From: Myxococcales bacterium
GTDB lineage: Bacteria; Myxococcota; Polyangia; Polyangiales; Polyangiaceae
Direction: 5' to 3'
Assembly (NCBI GenBank): GCA_020430865.1
Contig: JAGQIY010001244.1
Location: 1-16,502 of the forward strand
Length of the DNA: 16,502 nucleotides
The first letter of the stretch is position 1. Every line of letters starts with the position of its first letter. Of this stretch, positions 1 through 8,348 are shown one piece after another. A program made the translations under genes and the position numbers. The notes beneath the pieces were generated by a model. The model searched no databases and was not told the origin of the DNA. It saw nothing but the letters and a program-made list of their open reading frames with translations.

Positions 1-312
1 CTGCCGTCGCTGGGCGTGGGCATCGGCATCCACACCGGTCCCCTGGTCGCGGGCTACATCGGCTCGTCCAAGGCGCTCAGCTACACCGTGATCGGCGACA
101 CCGCCAACACCAGCGCGCGCCTGTGTGGCGTCGCCGCAGGCGGCCAGATCCTCGTCAGCGAAGCGACCCTCGGCCTGCTGCGCAACCGCTTCCAGTACCA
201 GGAGCTTCCGGCCGCGAACCTGAAGGGCAAGGAAAAGCCCTTCAAGATCTTCAACATCACCGGGCCCCAGGTGACGGCCCAGGTCCCCGCCAGTTACCAG
301 AGCGGTGAGTAG
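1..312 (+). CDS. Class III adenylate/guanylate cyclase, C-terminal fragment
   Basis: The 5' end lies outside the window; 103 residues and the TAG stop are visible. The fragment contains the last part of a class III nucleotidyl cyclase catalytic domain. GIHTGPLVAGYIGS (visible residues 9-22) is the usual GxHxGxxxxGxxGS strand and turn. SYTVIGDTANTSARL carries the conserved Asn and Arg of the NxxxAR-type motif that stabilises the transition state in this family. LKGKEKPFKIFNI near the end matches the usual LKGxxxPxxxY/F cyclase ending. The family makes cAMP or cGMP from the nucleoside triphosphate. The substrate-specifying residues and any sensor domain lie upstream and cannot be seen, so adenylate versus guanylate is open. 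No further domain follows the catalytic domain, only a short tail of about 15 residues. Confidence in the family is high. Confidence 0.9.
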   Translation: MPSLGVGIGIHTGPLVAGYIGSSKALSYTVIGDTANTSARLCGVAAGGQILVSEATLGLLRNRFQYQELPAANLKGKEKPFKIFNITGPQVTAQVPASYQSGE

Positions 313-370
313 CCAGCCCCGGTAGTTTCGGTCCACAGTCGAGCTCCTCCAGGCCGGATCCCCACGGCGC

Positions 371-406
371 TCGGATTCAGCGTCCTCGGATTCAGCGTCC
401 TCGGAT
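371..406. repeat. Short tandem repeat, 15-bp unit, about 2.4 copies
   Basis: The 15-base unit TCGGATTCAGCGTCC occurs at 371-385 and again, identically, at 386-400, followed by a partial TCGGAT at 401-406. It lies in the 310-base non-coding stretch between the cyclase stop and the next gene. The function is unknown; it could be a duplicated binding site or simple slippage. Confidence 0.8.
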
Positions 407-434
407 CGTGGGGGTGAGACGCTCCGTGCTGCCC

Positions 435-486
435 GTACCACGCTGGGGTGTGACACCAGTACCACACCAGCTAGCGCTTCCTAGCT
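435..486. promoter_or_regulatory. Cluster of dyads upstream of the outer-membrane protein gene
   Basis: Three small symmetrical elements are packed into about 50 bases. GTACCAC occurs directly repeated at 435-441 and 459-465. GGTGT-G-ACACC (447-457) is a perfect 11-base palindrome lying between those repeats, and ACACCAG is repeated at 453-459 and 464-470. AGCTAG-CGCTTC-CTAGCT (469-486) is a perfect 6-bp inverted repeat with a 6-base spacer. The cluster is roughly 140-190 bases upstream of the start at 623. No T-run follows, so a simple intrinsic terminator for the cyclase gene is not supported. An operator or leader structure is possible but unproven. The rest of 313-622 shows no convincing gene or -10/-35 pair. 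Confidence 0.35.
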
Positions 487-622
487 CCGAGTTCCGTGCG
501 GCAGCATTCTCGACTCGGCCCAGAACCTCGGATTTTCGCGCTTCTACGCGCTCTCGGCGCTGGCTGCACGGGGATCGAGCCACCTCCCTCCAACTGGCAT
601 GACCAGTGCACCAGGGCGAGCC

Positions 623-1720
623 ATGCACACCTCCCGACTCACGGCGTTCGGCTTGCTCTTGGCTTCCTGCTCGCTCCCCGGCCTGGCGAGCGCGCAATCG
701 AGCGACGGCTCCTGGGGTGCACTCCCCGACGCCGACGAAGCGCCGGCGGCCGGGGCGAGCGCTCCCAGCGCCCCTCCAGTCGTCGAGCCGGCACCCGTGA
801 CGCCTCCCCCCGCGACGCAAGCGACGCCAGCGCCCGTCGCCCCTCTCTCCAACTGCCGGGTCACCCCCTCCCCCGCCGTCGACCGCGGCACCGGTGTGAC
901 CATCGGTGGTCTCGTGTGCGATGCCTTGCGGTCTCAGATGGACGGAGTCGGCCCCGTCAGCGAGGGCTATCAGCCCGGCCTGCCCGGCTTCGATATCTCG
1001 ATCCAGCGCCTGGGCCGCAAGGTCATCCTCAAGCTGCAGCGCGTCAACGCCTCCGGCAAGGTAGACCGCACGGAAACGCTGACCCTGAGCACCGTCGAAG
1101 AGGCCACCGAGGCCGCGCCCCGCCTGGCCGCGGCGATGAGCGAGGAGGTGAACATCAAGGACACCGCCCGCGTCGACAACCTGGTCGGCGAAGAAACCCG
1201 TCGCTACAAGAAGAAGCGCGGCGAGTCGCTGTTTGGCATGGGGATCGGCGCCCAGATGGCGGGCTCGGCGTTCGCCGGCAGCACGCTCCACCTGAGCTAC
1301 CAGTACGAGACACCCGACTTCGCGCTCCTGGCCCGCGGTTCCGTCGGCGGGCTGGGTGACAACGAGGACGACGACTGGATGTACAACTACCTCTCGGTGG
1401 GTGGGCGCTACTTCTTCAGCAGCGAGAACATCTCGCCCTTCCTCGGCGGCGGTCTCAACATCTCCGGCATGAGCCAGGACAACTACTCGCTGGCAGGCGA
1501 CGACGACTACCACTACGAGGGCAACGGCGGAGGGGCGTACGCAGAGGTCGGCGTCGAGGCGCTGCGCCTGCACCGAGCGCGCCTCGAGATCTCTATCCGC
1601 GTGGATCTACCGTTCTACTCCCTGAAGAACAAGTACGACTACTACGGGGCCAGCGAGAACACGGCCGAGGGCAGCAAGTACGTGGCTCCCGTATCGTTCA
1701 ACGCGACGATGTTCTTCTGA
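623..1720 (+). CDS. Secreted outer-membrane beta-barrel protein, uncharacterised
   Basis: The 365-residue protein has an N-terminal export signal (about residues 1-24, with ASA|Q as a signal peptidase I site). A Pro/Ala-rich linker follows (about 35-75). A small globular domain (about 76-190) contains Cys78 and Cys99. The C-terminal region (about 200-365) has alternating, aromatic- and Gly-rich strands typical of an outer-membrane barrel and ends in Met-Phe-Phe; a terminal aromatic is the usual BAM recognition signal. I start at the ATG at 623 because GGGCGAG lies just upstream and the signal peptide then begins correctly; an ATG at 599 in the same frame lacks a Shine-Dalgarno and would add residues before the signal. 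LASC (13-16) also resembles a lipobox, so processing as a lipoprotein at Cys16 is an alternative. I do not recognise a specific function. It is likely monocistronic, flanked by dyads upstream and a hairpin downstream. Confidence 0.75.
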   Translation: MHTSRLTAFGLLLASCSLPGLASAQSSDGSWGALPDADEAPAAGASAPSAPPVVEPAPVTPPPATQATPAPVAPLSNCRVTPSPAVDRGTGVTIGGLVCDALRSQMDGVGPVSEGYQPGLPGFDISIQRLGRKVILKLQRVNASGKVDRTETLTLSTVEEATEAAPRLAAAMSEEVNIKDTARVDNLVGEETRRYKKKRGESLFGMGIGAQMAGSAFAGSTLHLSYQYETPDFALLARGSVGGLGDNEDDDWMYNYLSVGGRYFFSSENISPFLGGGLNISGMSQDNYSLAGDDDYHYEGNGGGAYAEVGVEALRLHRARLEISIRVDLPFYSLKNKYDYYGASENTAEGSKYVAPVSFNATMFF

Positions 1721-1737
1721 GATCTCGAGGCAACGTT

Positions 1738-1767
1738 GGCTCCGAGCGGCGGACGCGCCCGCGAGCC
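1738..1767. terminator. GC-rich hairpin between convergent genes, possible terminator
   Basis: GGCTC (1738-1742) and GCGG (1746-1749), separated by a 3-base bulge, pair with CCGC (1759-1762) and GAGCC (1763-1767) around a 9-base loop. It begins 18 bases after the stop of the barrel protein gene and lies before the end of the opposing sixA gene, where a two-way terminator would be expected. No T-tract follows on either strand, so this is a weak call. Confidence 0.3.
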
Positions 1768-1820
1768 GAGAGCGGCGCACGTCGAGTTGAAGCGCGCGGC
1801 TGCGTCCGTCATGAGGCGCG

Positions 1821-2288
1821 TCAAGCCAGGTTCAGCGGCTCGAAGCTCTCGCTCTCGGGATTGAGGAGCCACTCGGGGCGCCCGCGCTCCAGCGCGCAGA
1901 TCTGCCCTGGGCGGAACGGCGGAAAGCCTGGACGGCTACTCAGAAAGGCGCCGAGGGCGCTGATGCCGGGCTCATGTCCGACCACGAGCACGCTGACGCC
2001 GAAGCGCGCGAGTTCCTGCGCAGACAGCCTCGGCGGATAACCCGGCGCGAGGCTCGGCAGCACCTGCACCCAGATCTCGCGGTCGCTCGCCTGCACCAGC
2101 TCTGCGGTCTGTACGGCGCGCACCAGCGGGCTCGTCACTATCGCGTCGCACTCCACACCGCGCTCTCGCAGCAGCTTGCCCATTCGCGTCGCGCGGGCTC
2201 GCCCCGCCTCACTCAAGTAGCGCTGCTCGTCAGTCAGTGAGTCGTCTGCGTTTACCGCCAGCGAGTGGCGCATCAAGAGAACTCGCAC
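1821..2288 (-). CDS. sixA: Histidine phosphatase, SixA-like phosphohistidine phosphatase
   Basis: The 155-residue protein belongs to the histidine phosphatase (phosphoglycerate-mutase-like) superfamily, with the short SixA layout. The N-terminal strand leads into MRHS (residues 6-9), where His8 is the expected phospho-accepting residue; the family's usual Gly or Ala after His is Ser here. The LSEAGRARA region (25-33), SPLVRAVQTAEL (53-64, with a conserved Arg57) and VVGHEPG (102-108, second catalytic His105) are all present. SixA enzymes remove phosphate from histidine of phosphotransfer proteins; the substrate here is unknown. The start is GTG at 2288; a later in-frame ATG would cut off the first beta-strand. 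No Shine-Dalgarno is visible before the GTG. The gene diverges from gap and converges on the barrel protein gene. Confidence 0.85.
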   Translation of the reverse strand: MRVLLMRHSLAVNADDSLTDEQRYLSEAGRARATRMGKLLRERGVECDAIVTSPLVRAVQTAELVQASDREIWVQVLPSLAPGYPPRLSAQELARFGVSVLVVGHEPGISALGAFLSSRPGFPPFRPGQICALERGRPEWLLNPESESFEPLNLA

Positions 2289-2318
2289 GCCGATCAGGGT
2301 CGTCGCCAGCCAGCGTCA

Positions 2319-3639
<1,321 letters not shown>

Positions 3640-3700
3640 GCCCAGCGCTCGCAGCCGCAGACCGCGTATCCGCAAGGCAATACTTCTCCGAGGAAGCATC

Positions 3701-4906
3701 ATGGCGTACCTGGACGGGATCAAGTCGATCGAGGAGCTGAAGCTCGAGAACCAGCGCGTGTTCATTCGCGTGGACTTCAACGTGCCGCTCGACAAGCAGC
3801 AGCATATCACCGACGACGAGCGCATCCGCGCGGCGATCCCCACCATTCAGCACGCAGTCGAGACGGGGGCCAAGGTGATCCTGGCCTCCCACCTCGGTCG
3901 CCCCAAGGGGAAGGTGAACCCGGAGTACAGCCTGGAGCCCTGCGGCGCGCGCCTGGCAGAGCTGATGAAGGTCGAGGTGCACATGCCCGATGACTGCATC
4001 GGAGATGCTCCGCGCAAGGTGATCCAGGATCTGCGAGCTGGCCAGGTGTGCCTGCTGGAGAACCTTCGTTTCCACGCGGAAGAGGAAGCGAACGACGAGG
4101 GCTTCGTCAAGGAGCTGGGCGACCTGTGTGACGTCTACGTCAGCGACGCCTTCGGCGCCGTGCACCGTGCGCACGCTTCCACCGCGGGGCTGCCGCGCAT
4201 CAAGTCCGAGCGCGGCATGGGCTTCCTGGTGAAGCGCGAGATCGCCTCCCTGGCGCGCGTCGTCGACTCCCCCGCCCGCCCCTTCGTGGCGGTGCTGGGC
4301 GGTGCAAAGGTCGCCGACAAGATCGAGGTCATCGAGAGCCTGATGCAGAAGTGCGACGCGATCTGCATCGGCGGCGCGATGGCGAACACGCTGCTCGCGG
4401 CGCAGGGCCACAAGCTCCAGGCGTCTCGCGTGGAGACCGACTGGCTGGCGCGCGGGCGCACGCTGCTCGAGCAGGCGCGGGATCGCAAGGTGGACATCTT
4501 GCTCCCGAAGGACGTGGTCGTCGCCACCTCGCTGGAGGCGCAGAGCGGCAAGACCGTCGACGTTTCTGATATCCCCGCGGATCATATGGCCCTGGACGTG
4601 GGCCCGGAGACGCTCGAGCTGTTCGGGGCGCGCATCGCCAGGGCTCAGACCATCTTCTGGAACGGCCCCATGGGCCTGTTCGAGAACCCGGCATTTTCCG
4701 CAGGGACTCAAGGCATCGCGCAGCGCGTGGCGGACTCCTCGGCGTTCTCGGTGGTGGGCGGCGGCGACAGCGCCGCGGCCGTGCGCCAGGCCGGCCCGGA
4801 GCTAGCCGAGAAGATCGATCACATCTCCACTGGCGGCGGCGCCTCGCTGGAGCTCATAGAAGGCAAGAAGCTGCCGGGCATCGAAGCCCTGCGGAGCGGG
4901 GGTTGA
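3701..4906 (+). CDS. pgk: Phosphoglycerate kinase
   Basis: This enzyme transfers phosphate from 1,3-bisphosphoglycerate, the product of Gap, to ADP in the cytosol. The 401 residues form the usual two-lobed protein. The N lobe has RVDFNVPL (23-30) and HLGRPKG (64-70), substrate-binding motifs, and ENLRFH (120-125). The C lobe has LGGAKVADK (199-207), WNGPMGLFE (320-328), GGGDS (353-357) and DHISTGGGASLE (373-384), the nucleotide-binding and hinge segments. The ATG at 3701 follows GAGGAAG (3690-3696) at normal spacing. The gene ends two bases before the tpiA ATG, so the two are very probably translated from one message. Nothing appears missing or altered. Confidence 0.98.
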   Translation: MAYLDGIKSIEELKLENQRVFIRVDFNVPLDKQQHITDDERIRAAIPTIQHAVETGAKVILASHLGRPKGKVNPEYSLEPCGARLAELMKVEVHMPDDCIGDAPRKVIQDLRAGQVCLLENLRFHAEEEANDEGFVKELGDLCDVYVSDAFGAVHRAHASTAGLPRIKSERGMGFLVKREIASLARVVDSPARPFVAVLGGAKVADKIEVIESLMQKCDAICIGGAMANTLLAAQGHKLQASRVETDWLARGRTLLEQARDRKVDILLPKDVVVATSLEAQSGKTVDVSDIPADHMALDVGPETLELFGARIARAQTIFWNGPMGLFENPAFSAGTQGIAQRVADSSAFSVVGGGDSAAAVRQAGPELAEKIDHISTGGGASLELIEGKKLPGIEALRSGG

Positions 4907-4908
4907 GT

Positions 4909-5691
4909 ATGACCAGGCGCGTGCCGCTGATCGCGGGCAACTGGAAGATGTTTCATGGCGGCCGCACGGGCTGCGATCTGGCCATCGATATCCTGCGCGG
5001 GCTGCGCTCCGCGGATCTGCCCGCGGGGACGGCCGACGTGGTGATGGCTCCCCCGTTCACGGCGCTGGCCGCCGTTGCCGCCACCGTCGAGGAGGCGCGC
5101 GCCGGCCTGAAGCTCAGCGTTGAAATTTCCGCACAGAATCTTCATCCGAAGTCCGAGGGCGCGTTCACCGGAGAGGTCAGCGCGCCAATGCTGCTCGACG
5201 CTGGCTGCAAGTGGGTGATCATCGGCCACTCCGAGCGGCGTCAGCTGTTCGGTGAGACGGACGCCGGCGTCGCCGAGAAGACGCAGGCTGCCCTGGACGC
5301 GGGGCTTCGCCCCATCGTCTGCGTGGGCGAGACGCTGGAGGAGCGAGAGGCGGGTCAGACGCTGGCGGTGGTCCAGCGACAGGTTGGCGCGTTCGCCAGC
5401 CTGCTGACGACGGACATCGGAGTGGGCGCCATCGCTTACGAACCGGTCTGGGCGATTGGCACCGGTCGCGTCGCGGGTCCCGAACAAGCCCAGGAAGTCC
5501 ACGCCGCAATCCGCGCACAACTTACGGGAATCTCTAAGGAATTGGCCGAAGGCACGCGCATCCTCTACGGTGGCAGCGTGAAGCCCGACAACGCCGCGGG
5601 GCTTTTGGCTTGCGAGGACGTGGATGGCGCTCTAGTTGGAGGCGCCTCGCTCAAAGCCGAATCGTTTCTGGGCATCTTGCGCGCCCTCTGA
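4909..5691 (+). CDS. tpiA: Triosephosphate isomerase
   Basis: TpiA interconverts dihydroxyacetone phosphate and glyceraldehyde 3-phosphate, feeding Gap. The 260-residue TIM barrel has AGNWKM with Lys13, the electrophile His107 in IIGHSERR (105-111), the catalytic base Glu178 in [11 protein letters not shown] (176-186, including flexible loop 6), and the phosphate-binding [10 protein letters not shown] (220-229) and VGGASL (243-248). I use the ATG at 4909. A TTG at 4903, overlapping the pgk stop, is in frame and would add two residues, but ATG with the purine-rich CGGAGCGGGGG just upstream is more likely. Only two bases separate it from pgk, pointing to coupling. Confidence 0.98.
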   Translation: MTRRVPLIAGNWKMFHGGRTGCDLAIDILRGLRSADLPAGTADVVMAPPFTALAAVAATVEEARAGLKLSVEISAQNLHPKSEGAFTGEVSAPMLLDAGCKWVIIGHSERRQLFGETDAGVAEKTQAALDAGLRPIVCVGETLEEREAGQTLAVVQRQVGAFASLLTTDIGVGAIAYEPVWAIGTGRVAGPEQAQEVHAAIRAQLTGISKELAEGTRILYGGSVKPDNAAGLLACEDVDGALVGGASLKAESFLGILRAL

Positions 5692-5751
5692 CCCGCGCGA
5701 GCAAGGCTCACTCGATTCAGGCCCCGGGCCCCTCACTGGAAGCTCTCGGAT

Positions 5752-5767
5752 GCTCGAGTGCTCGAGC
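5752..5767. repeat. Perfect 7-2-7 inverted repeat upstream of secG
   Basis: GCTCGAG (5752-5758), TG, CTCGAGC (5761-5767) is a perfect inverted repeat 50 bases before the secG ATG, in the 126-base gap between tpiA and secG. The two-base centre is too small for an RNA hairpin at full pairing, so a protein-binding site is more plausible than a terminator. No T-run follows. Confidence 0.45.
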
Positions 5768-5817
5768 CTCGTCGCTAGCACCCCATCCCTCACATCAAAG
5801 CGAAATAAGAGCCACGC

Positions 5818-6378
5818 ATGCTCAAGTTCCTCGAGACTCCGCTCACCGTCGTTCACGTCTTTGCCTGTCTGCTTCTGATCCTCGTGATCCTGGTCCAGCC
5901 TGGCAAGTCGGGCGGGCTCGGAGCAGCGTTCGGCGGCGCGGGTGCGCAGCAAGTCTTCGGCGGCCGTGGAGCGGGCAACCTGCTCAGCCGCGTGACCTGG
6001 ATCACGATGTGCGTGTTCTTCGGAACCAGCATCAGCCTGGCGTACATGTCGAGCTCCGGCGACACCTCGCTCGAGGCGCACGCCGCTCCCGCAGAGCCTG
6101 CAGCGAGCGCCGCCGCGACCGGCGAGGACAAGCCGAAGGAAGACGAAGCGAAGGACCAGGAGCCGGAAGACGAGGCGCCCGCTCCCGCCGAGACGGCTCC
6201 GGCTGCGCCCGCGGAGAGCGCGGAGTCGCCCGCAGGCGACGACGCGAAGCCCGCCGAGGAAGAGCCCGCGGATGAGGCGGCGCCCGCTGAGAAGCCGAAG
6301 GCCCCGAAGGCGCCCAAGGCTCCCAAACCGAAGGCTCCTGCACCGGAAGCTCCCGCCGCACCCGCCGGCTCCAACTGA
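5818..6378 (+). CDS. secG: Preprotein translocase subunit SecG with long charged C-terminal tail
   Basis: SecG is the small accessory subunit of the SecYEG channel in the inner membrane and assists SecA-driven export. Residues 1-80 are classic: TM1 about 8-27, then VQPGKSGGLGAAFGG (26-40) with a Gly-rich loop and VFGGRGAGNLL (46-56), and TM2 about 58-77. What follows is unusual: about 105 residues of Ala/Glu/Pro/Lys, starting acidic and ending in repeated KAP units (160-170), making the protein 186 residues against the roughly 75-110 typical of SecG. In E. coli both termini are periplasmic, so the tail would be too, by analogy. Placement behind gap-pgk-tpiA matches an order found in many bacteria. 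The ribosome site is weak (AAGAG before ACGC). The glycosyltransferase gene starts six bases after its stop. Confidence 0.93.
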   Translation: MLKFLETPLTVVHVFACLLLILVILVQPGKSGGLGAAFGGAGAQQVFGGRGAGNLLSRVTWITMCVFFGTSISLAYMSSSGDTSLEAHAAPAEPAASAAATGEDKPKEDEAKDQEPEDEAPAPAETAPAAPAESAESPAGDDAKPAEEEPADEAAPAEKPKAPKAPKAPKPKAPAPEAPAAPAGSN

Positions 6379-6384
6379 GCCCTG

Positions 6385-7857
6385 ATGAGGCCCAGCGCGC
6401 GCTGGCTGCCGCTCGGCGTGGCGTCGTTCGCCAAGCTGGCGTTCGGCTTCGGAGCGCTGGCGGAGGGCTTCCACGGCGTCAGCGACGACGACTTCGCGCG
6501 GGTGTTCATCGCGCAGGGCTTCGCCGCGGCACCGTCGCTGGATCCTAGCGGAACCAGCTGGTTGCCATTGCCCTTCTGGGTCACCGGCAGCGCCATGCTG
6601 GCCTTTGGCAAGAGCTTGCTGGTGGCGCGCCTGGTGGCCGTGGTGGCTGGCCTGCTCAGCACCGCGCTCCTCTACTTCGCCGCGCGCTGGCTCGGCCTGC
6701 AGCCGTGGCGAGCGAGTTTCGCCGCGCTGCTCGGCACGGTGTTTCCCTACGCCACCTACCTGGGGGTAGCGACGGTGCCGGAGTCGCTGTGCGCCGCCAG
6801 CATCGTCGCAGGCTGCGTCGCAGCAAGCGGCAAGCCGAGCTTGCGGGCGCTGGGCGCCGCGCTGCTGTTCACGGCGTGTCTGAGTCGCTACGAGGCCTGG
6901 CCGGTCGCCCTCGGGTACGCGCTCCTGGCCGCTCGGGACGCGCTGCGCCAAGAGCGCGAGAGTGGCAACACGAGGCGCCGACTCACGCTGCTTGGAGCCG
7001 CCGGACTGGCGCTGGCCGGACCCGCCTGGTGGATGACGCACGGCCAGCAAGTCCACGGTAGCCCCACCTTCTTCGTGGATCGAGTGGCCGCGTACCGACG
7101 CGCGGTCGGTGCCGCCCCGGAGTCGCTTTGGGCACGGCTCAGCGGCTACCCCATCGGCTACTTGCGCGGAGAGCCAGAGCTGGTGCTGCTGACCTTCGTT
7201 GTTTCCGCGTGGTTACTGTTTCTGTACTGGCGCCAAGCTGGGACTTCGGGGGTGAGGAGCGCCGTCCCTGAGTCGTGGCGACGGTGCGGGGCGTTGCTTC
7301 TGCTGATGCTCCTCAGCCTGATCTACGGCGACCTGCGTGACGGCGCTCCGACGCACCACTCGGAGCGCGCCGTGCTGGCGCTGTGGATGTTCACGGCGCT
7401 GGTGCTGGTTCGCGCTCTGGAGCTCCTCGGCGGCCGCGTCTCGAGGAACCGTGTGATCCTGGTGGCGCTCGCCTGCATCGCCGTCGGCCAGTTCATCCTG
7501 CGCCCCTGGTACTCGCGCCGTGACTCGTTCATCGACCGCCGGGCCGCCATCGCTACCGGAGCCGCAGCGAGAGCACGCGGCGCCCCCAAGCTCGCAGTCG
7601 CCACGGAGGACTTCGGCTTCTACGCCGTGTGCGTCGGCTTCGAAGCTCCGAACGCCTGCATCAGCCTGCGCGACAACGACCCACGAAGAGCGCTGAAGGA
7701 GGACCCGCTGGGCTCCTCAGTTGCCCTACGGAAATCACTCGACACGACGAACTCCCGCTGGCTGGCGGTGCCTGCGAAGTACCGCGACCTCGCATCGCAA
7801 ATCGGGGAAGCCCGGTTCGCGAATCAGCGCTGGGTGCTGGTCGAAGTGGGTCAGTGA
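6385..7857 (+). CDS. Multi-pass membrane glycosyltransferase, GT-C/PMT-like
   Basis: The 490-residue protein has about ten hydrophobic segments between residues 8 and 385, then a soluble tail of about 100 residues. SDDDFARV (33-40) in the first loop after TM1 fits the acidic catalytic motif of GT-C enzymes (the GT39/ArnT/PMT_2 group), which use lipid-phosphate-linked sugars on the outer face of the membrane. Further family-like features are TVPESLCA after a TM pair and LSRYEAWP in another loop. Acceptor and sugar cannot be read from the sequence. It begins six bases after secG (ATG at 6385 in TGATGAGG), so it is probably the last gene of the gap operon. The opposing gene at 7902-8189 ends 44 bases downstream, with only a weak 4-bp hairpin between. 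Confidence 0.75.
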   Translation: MRPSARWLPLGVASFAKLAFGFGALAEGFHGVSDDDFARVFIAQGFAAAPSLDPSGTSWLPLPFWVTGSAMLAFGKSLLVARLVAVVAGLLSTALLYFAARWLGLQPWRASFAALLGTVFPYATYLGVATVPESLCAASIVAGCVAASGKPSLRALGAALLFTACLSRYEAWPVALGYALLAARDALRQERESGNTRRRLTLLGAAGLALAGPAWWMTHGQQVHGSPTFFVDRVAAYRRAVGAAPESLWARLSGYPIGYLRGEPELVLLTFVVSAWLLFLYWRQAGTSGVRSAVPESWRRCGALLLLMLLSLIYGDLRDGAPTHHSERAVLALWMFTALVLVRALELLGGRVSRNRVILVALACIAVGQFILRPWYSRRDSFIDRRAAIATGAAARARGAPKLAVATEDFGFYAVCVGFEAPNACISLRDNDPRRALKEDPLGSSVALRKSLDTTNSRWLAVPAKYRDLASQIGEARFANQRWVLVEVGQ

Positions 7858-7901
7858 GACCACGTCACGAGCAGCTCTCGCGGTGAGCATCCCACGAAGA
7901 C

Positions 7902-8189
7902 TCAGCTCGGTTCTGGCGCGCCACGATCAGCTGGGGTGCGATCGAGGGACAGGAAGTGCACGGCGCCGAACAGCATCAGGAGCGGGAGGTCCGAGTTCCC
8001 GTCACGACCGGACTTGCGCAGGATGGGCAGGAACGCGAAGCACTCGAGCGCATGGATGCCGACCAGCGTGGGCGCGATCCAGCGCTGGCCAGCGAGGGCC
8101 GGGACGAACCAGGCGGCGACCCCGAGCCCCCAGGCGGCGAGTACGGCGCCGCGAGCCAGGTGCAGCGGCGCGCCTTTGAGTACGAACAT
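7902..8189 (-). CDS. Small multi-pass membrane protein, DUF1145-like
   Basis: The 95-residue protein has three hydrophobic segments (about residues 10-32, 38-56 and 68-83) separated by charged turns, with GIHALECFAFLP in the middle and LLMLFGAVHFLSL near the end. The His-x-Leu-Glu motif after the second segment and the Phe-Gly-x-x-His ending resemble the small DUF1145 (YhhL-type) inner-membrane proteins; that resemblance is from memory and unchecked. The plus-strand frame opposite is open but gives Arg-rich, non-membrane sequence, so the minus strand is the better choice. The ATG at 8189 has GGAG almost abutting it, not well spaced. Function unknown. It diverges from the DctP-like gene across 159 bases. 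Confidence 0.6.
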   Translation of the reverse strand: MFVLKGAPLHLARGAVLAAWGLGVAAWFVPALAGQRWIAPTLVGIHALECFAFLPILRKSGRDGNSDLPLLMLFGAVHFLSLDRTPADRGAPEPS

Positions 8190-8348
8190 GCTCCAAGCCT
8201 ACGCCACGGAGGGCCTCTCCGGGGGTTGTCCATGCGCGCCTTTCGTCAGCGCACGCCGCCGCGAATCGCCACGAAGCCGCAGCAATCCGCCTTGACCGGC
8301 GGGCCGGGAGGCTCGACACGCGAGGCAAAATCTCGCACGCTGAAGCGC

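Noticed and set aside
599..601. ATG at 599 as start of the barrel protein
   Set aside because: No Shine-Dalgarno and it would put eight extra residues before the signal peptide; ATG at 623 fits better.
392..1573. A 393-codon minus-strand frame opposite the barrel protein gene
   Set aside because: Low-complexity Val/Ala/Arg-rich translation with no recognisable motif; the plus strand has a signal peptide and barrel pattern.
3683..3696. Hairpin hiding the pgk ribosome site (CTTC with GAAG)
   Set aside because: Only four base pairs, easily expected by chance.
8292..8297. TTGACC as -35 of the DctP-like gene
   Set aside because: No -10-like hexamer at 16-18 bases downstream.
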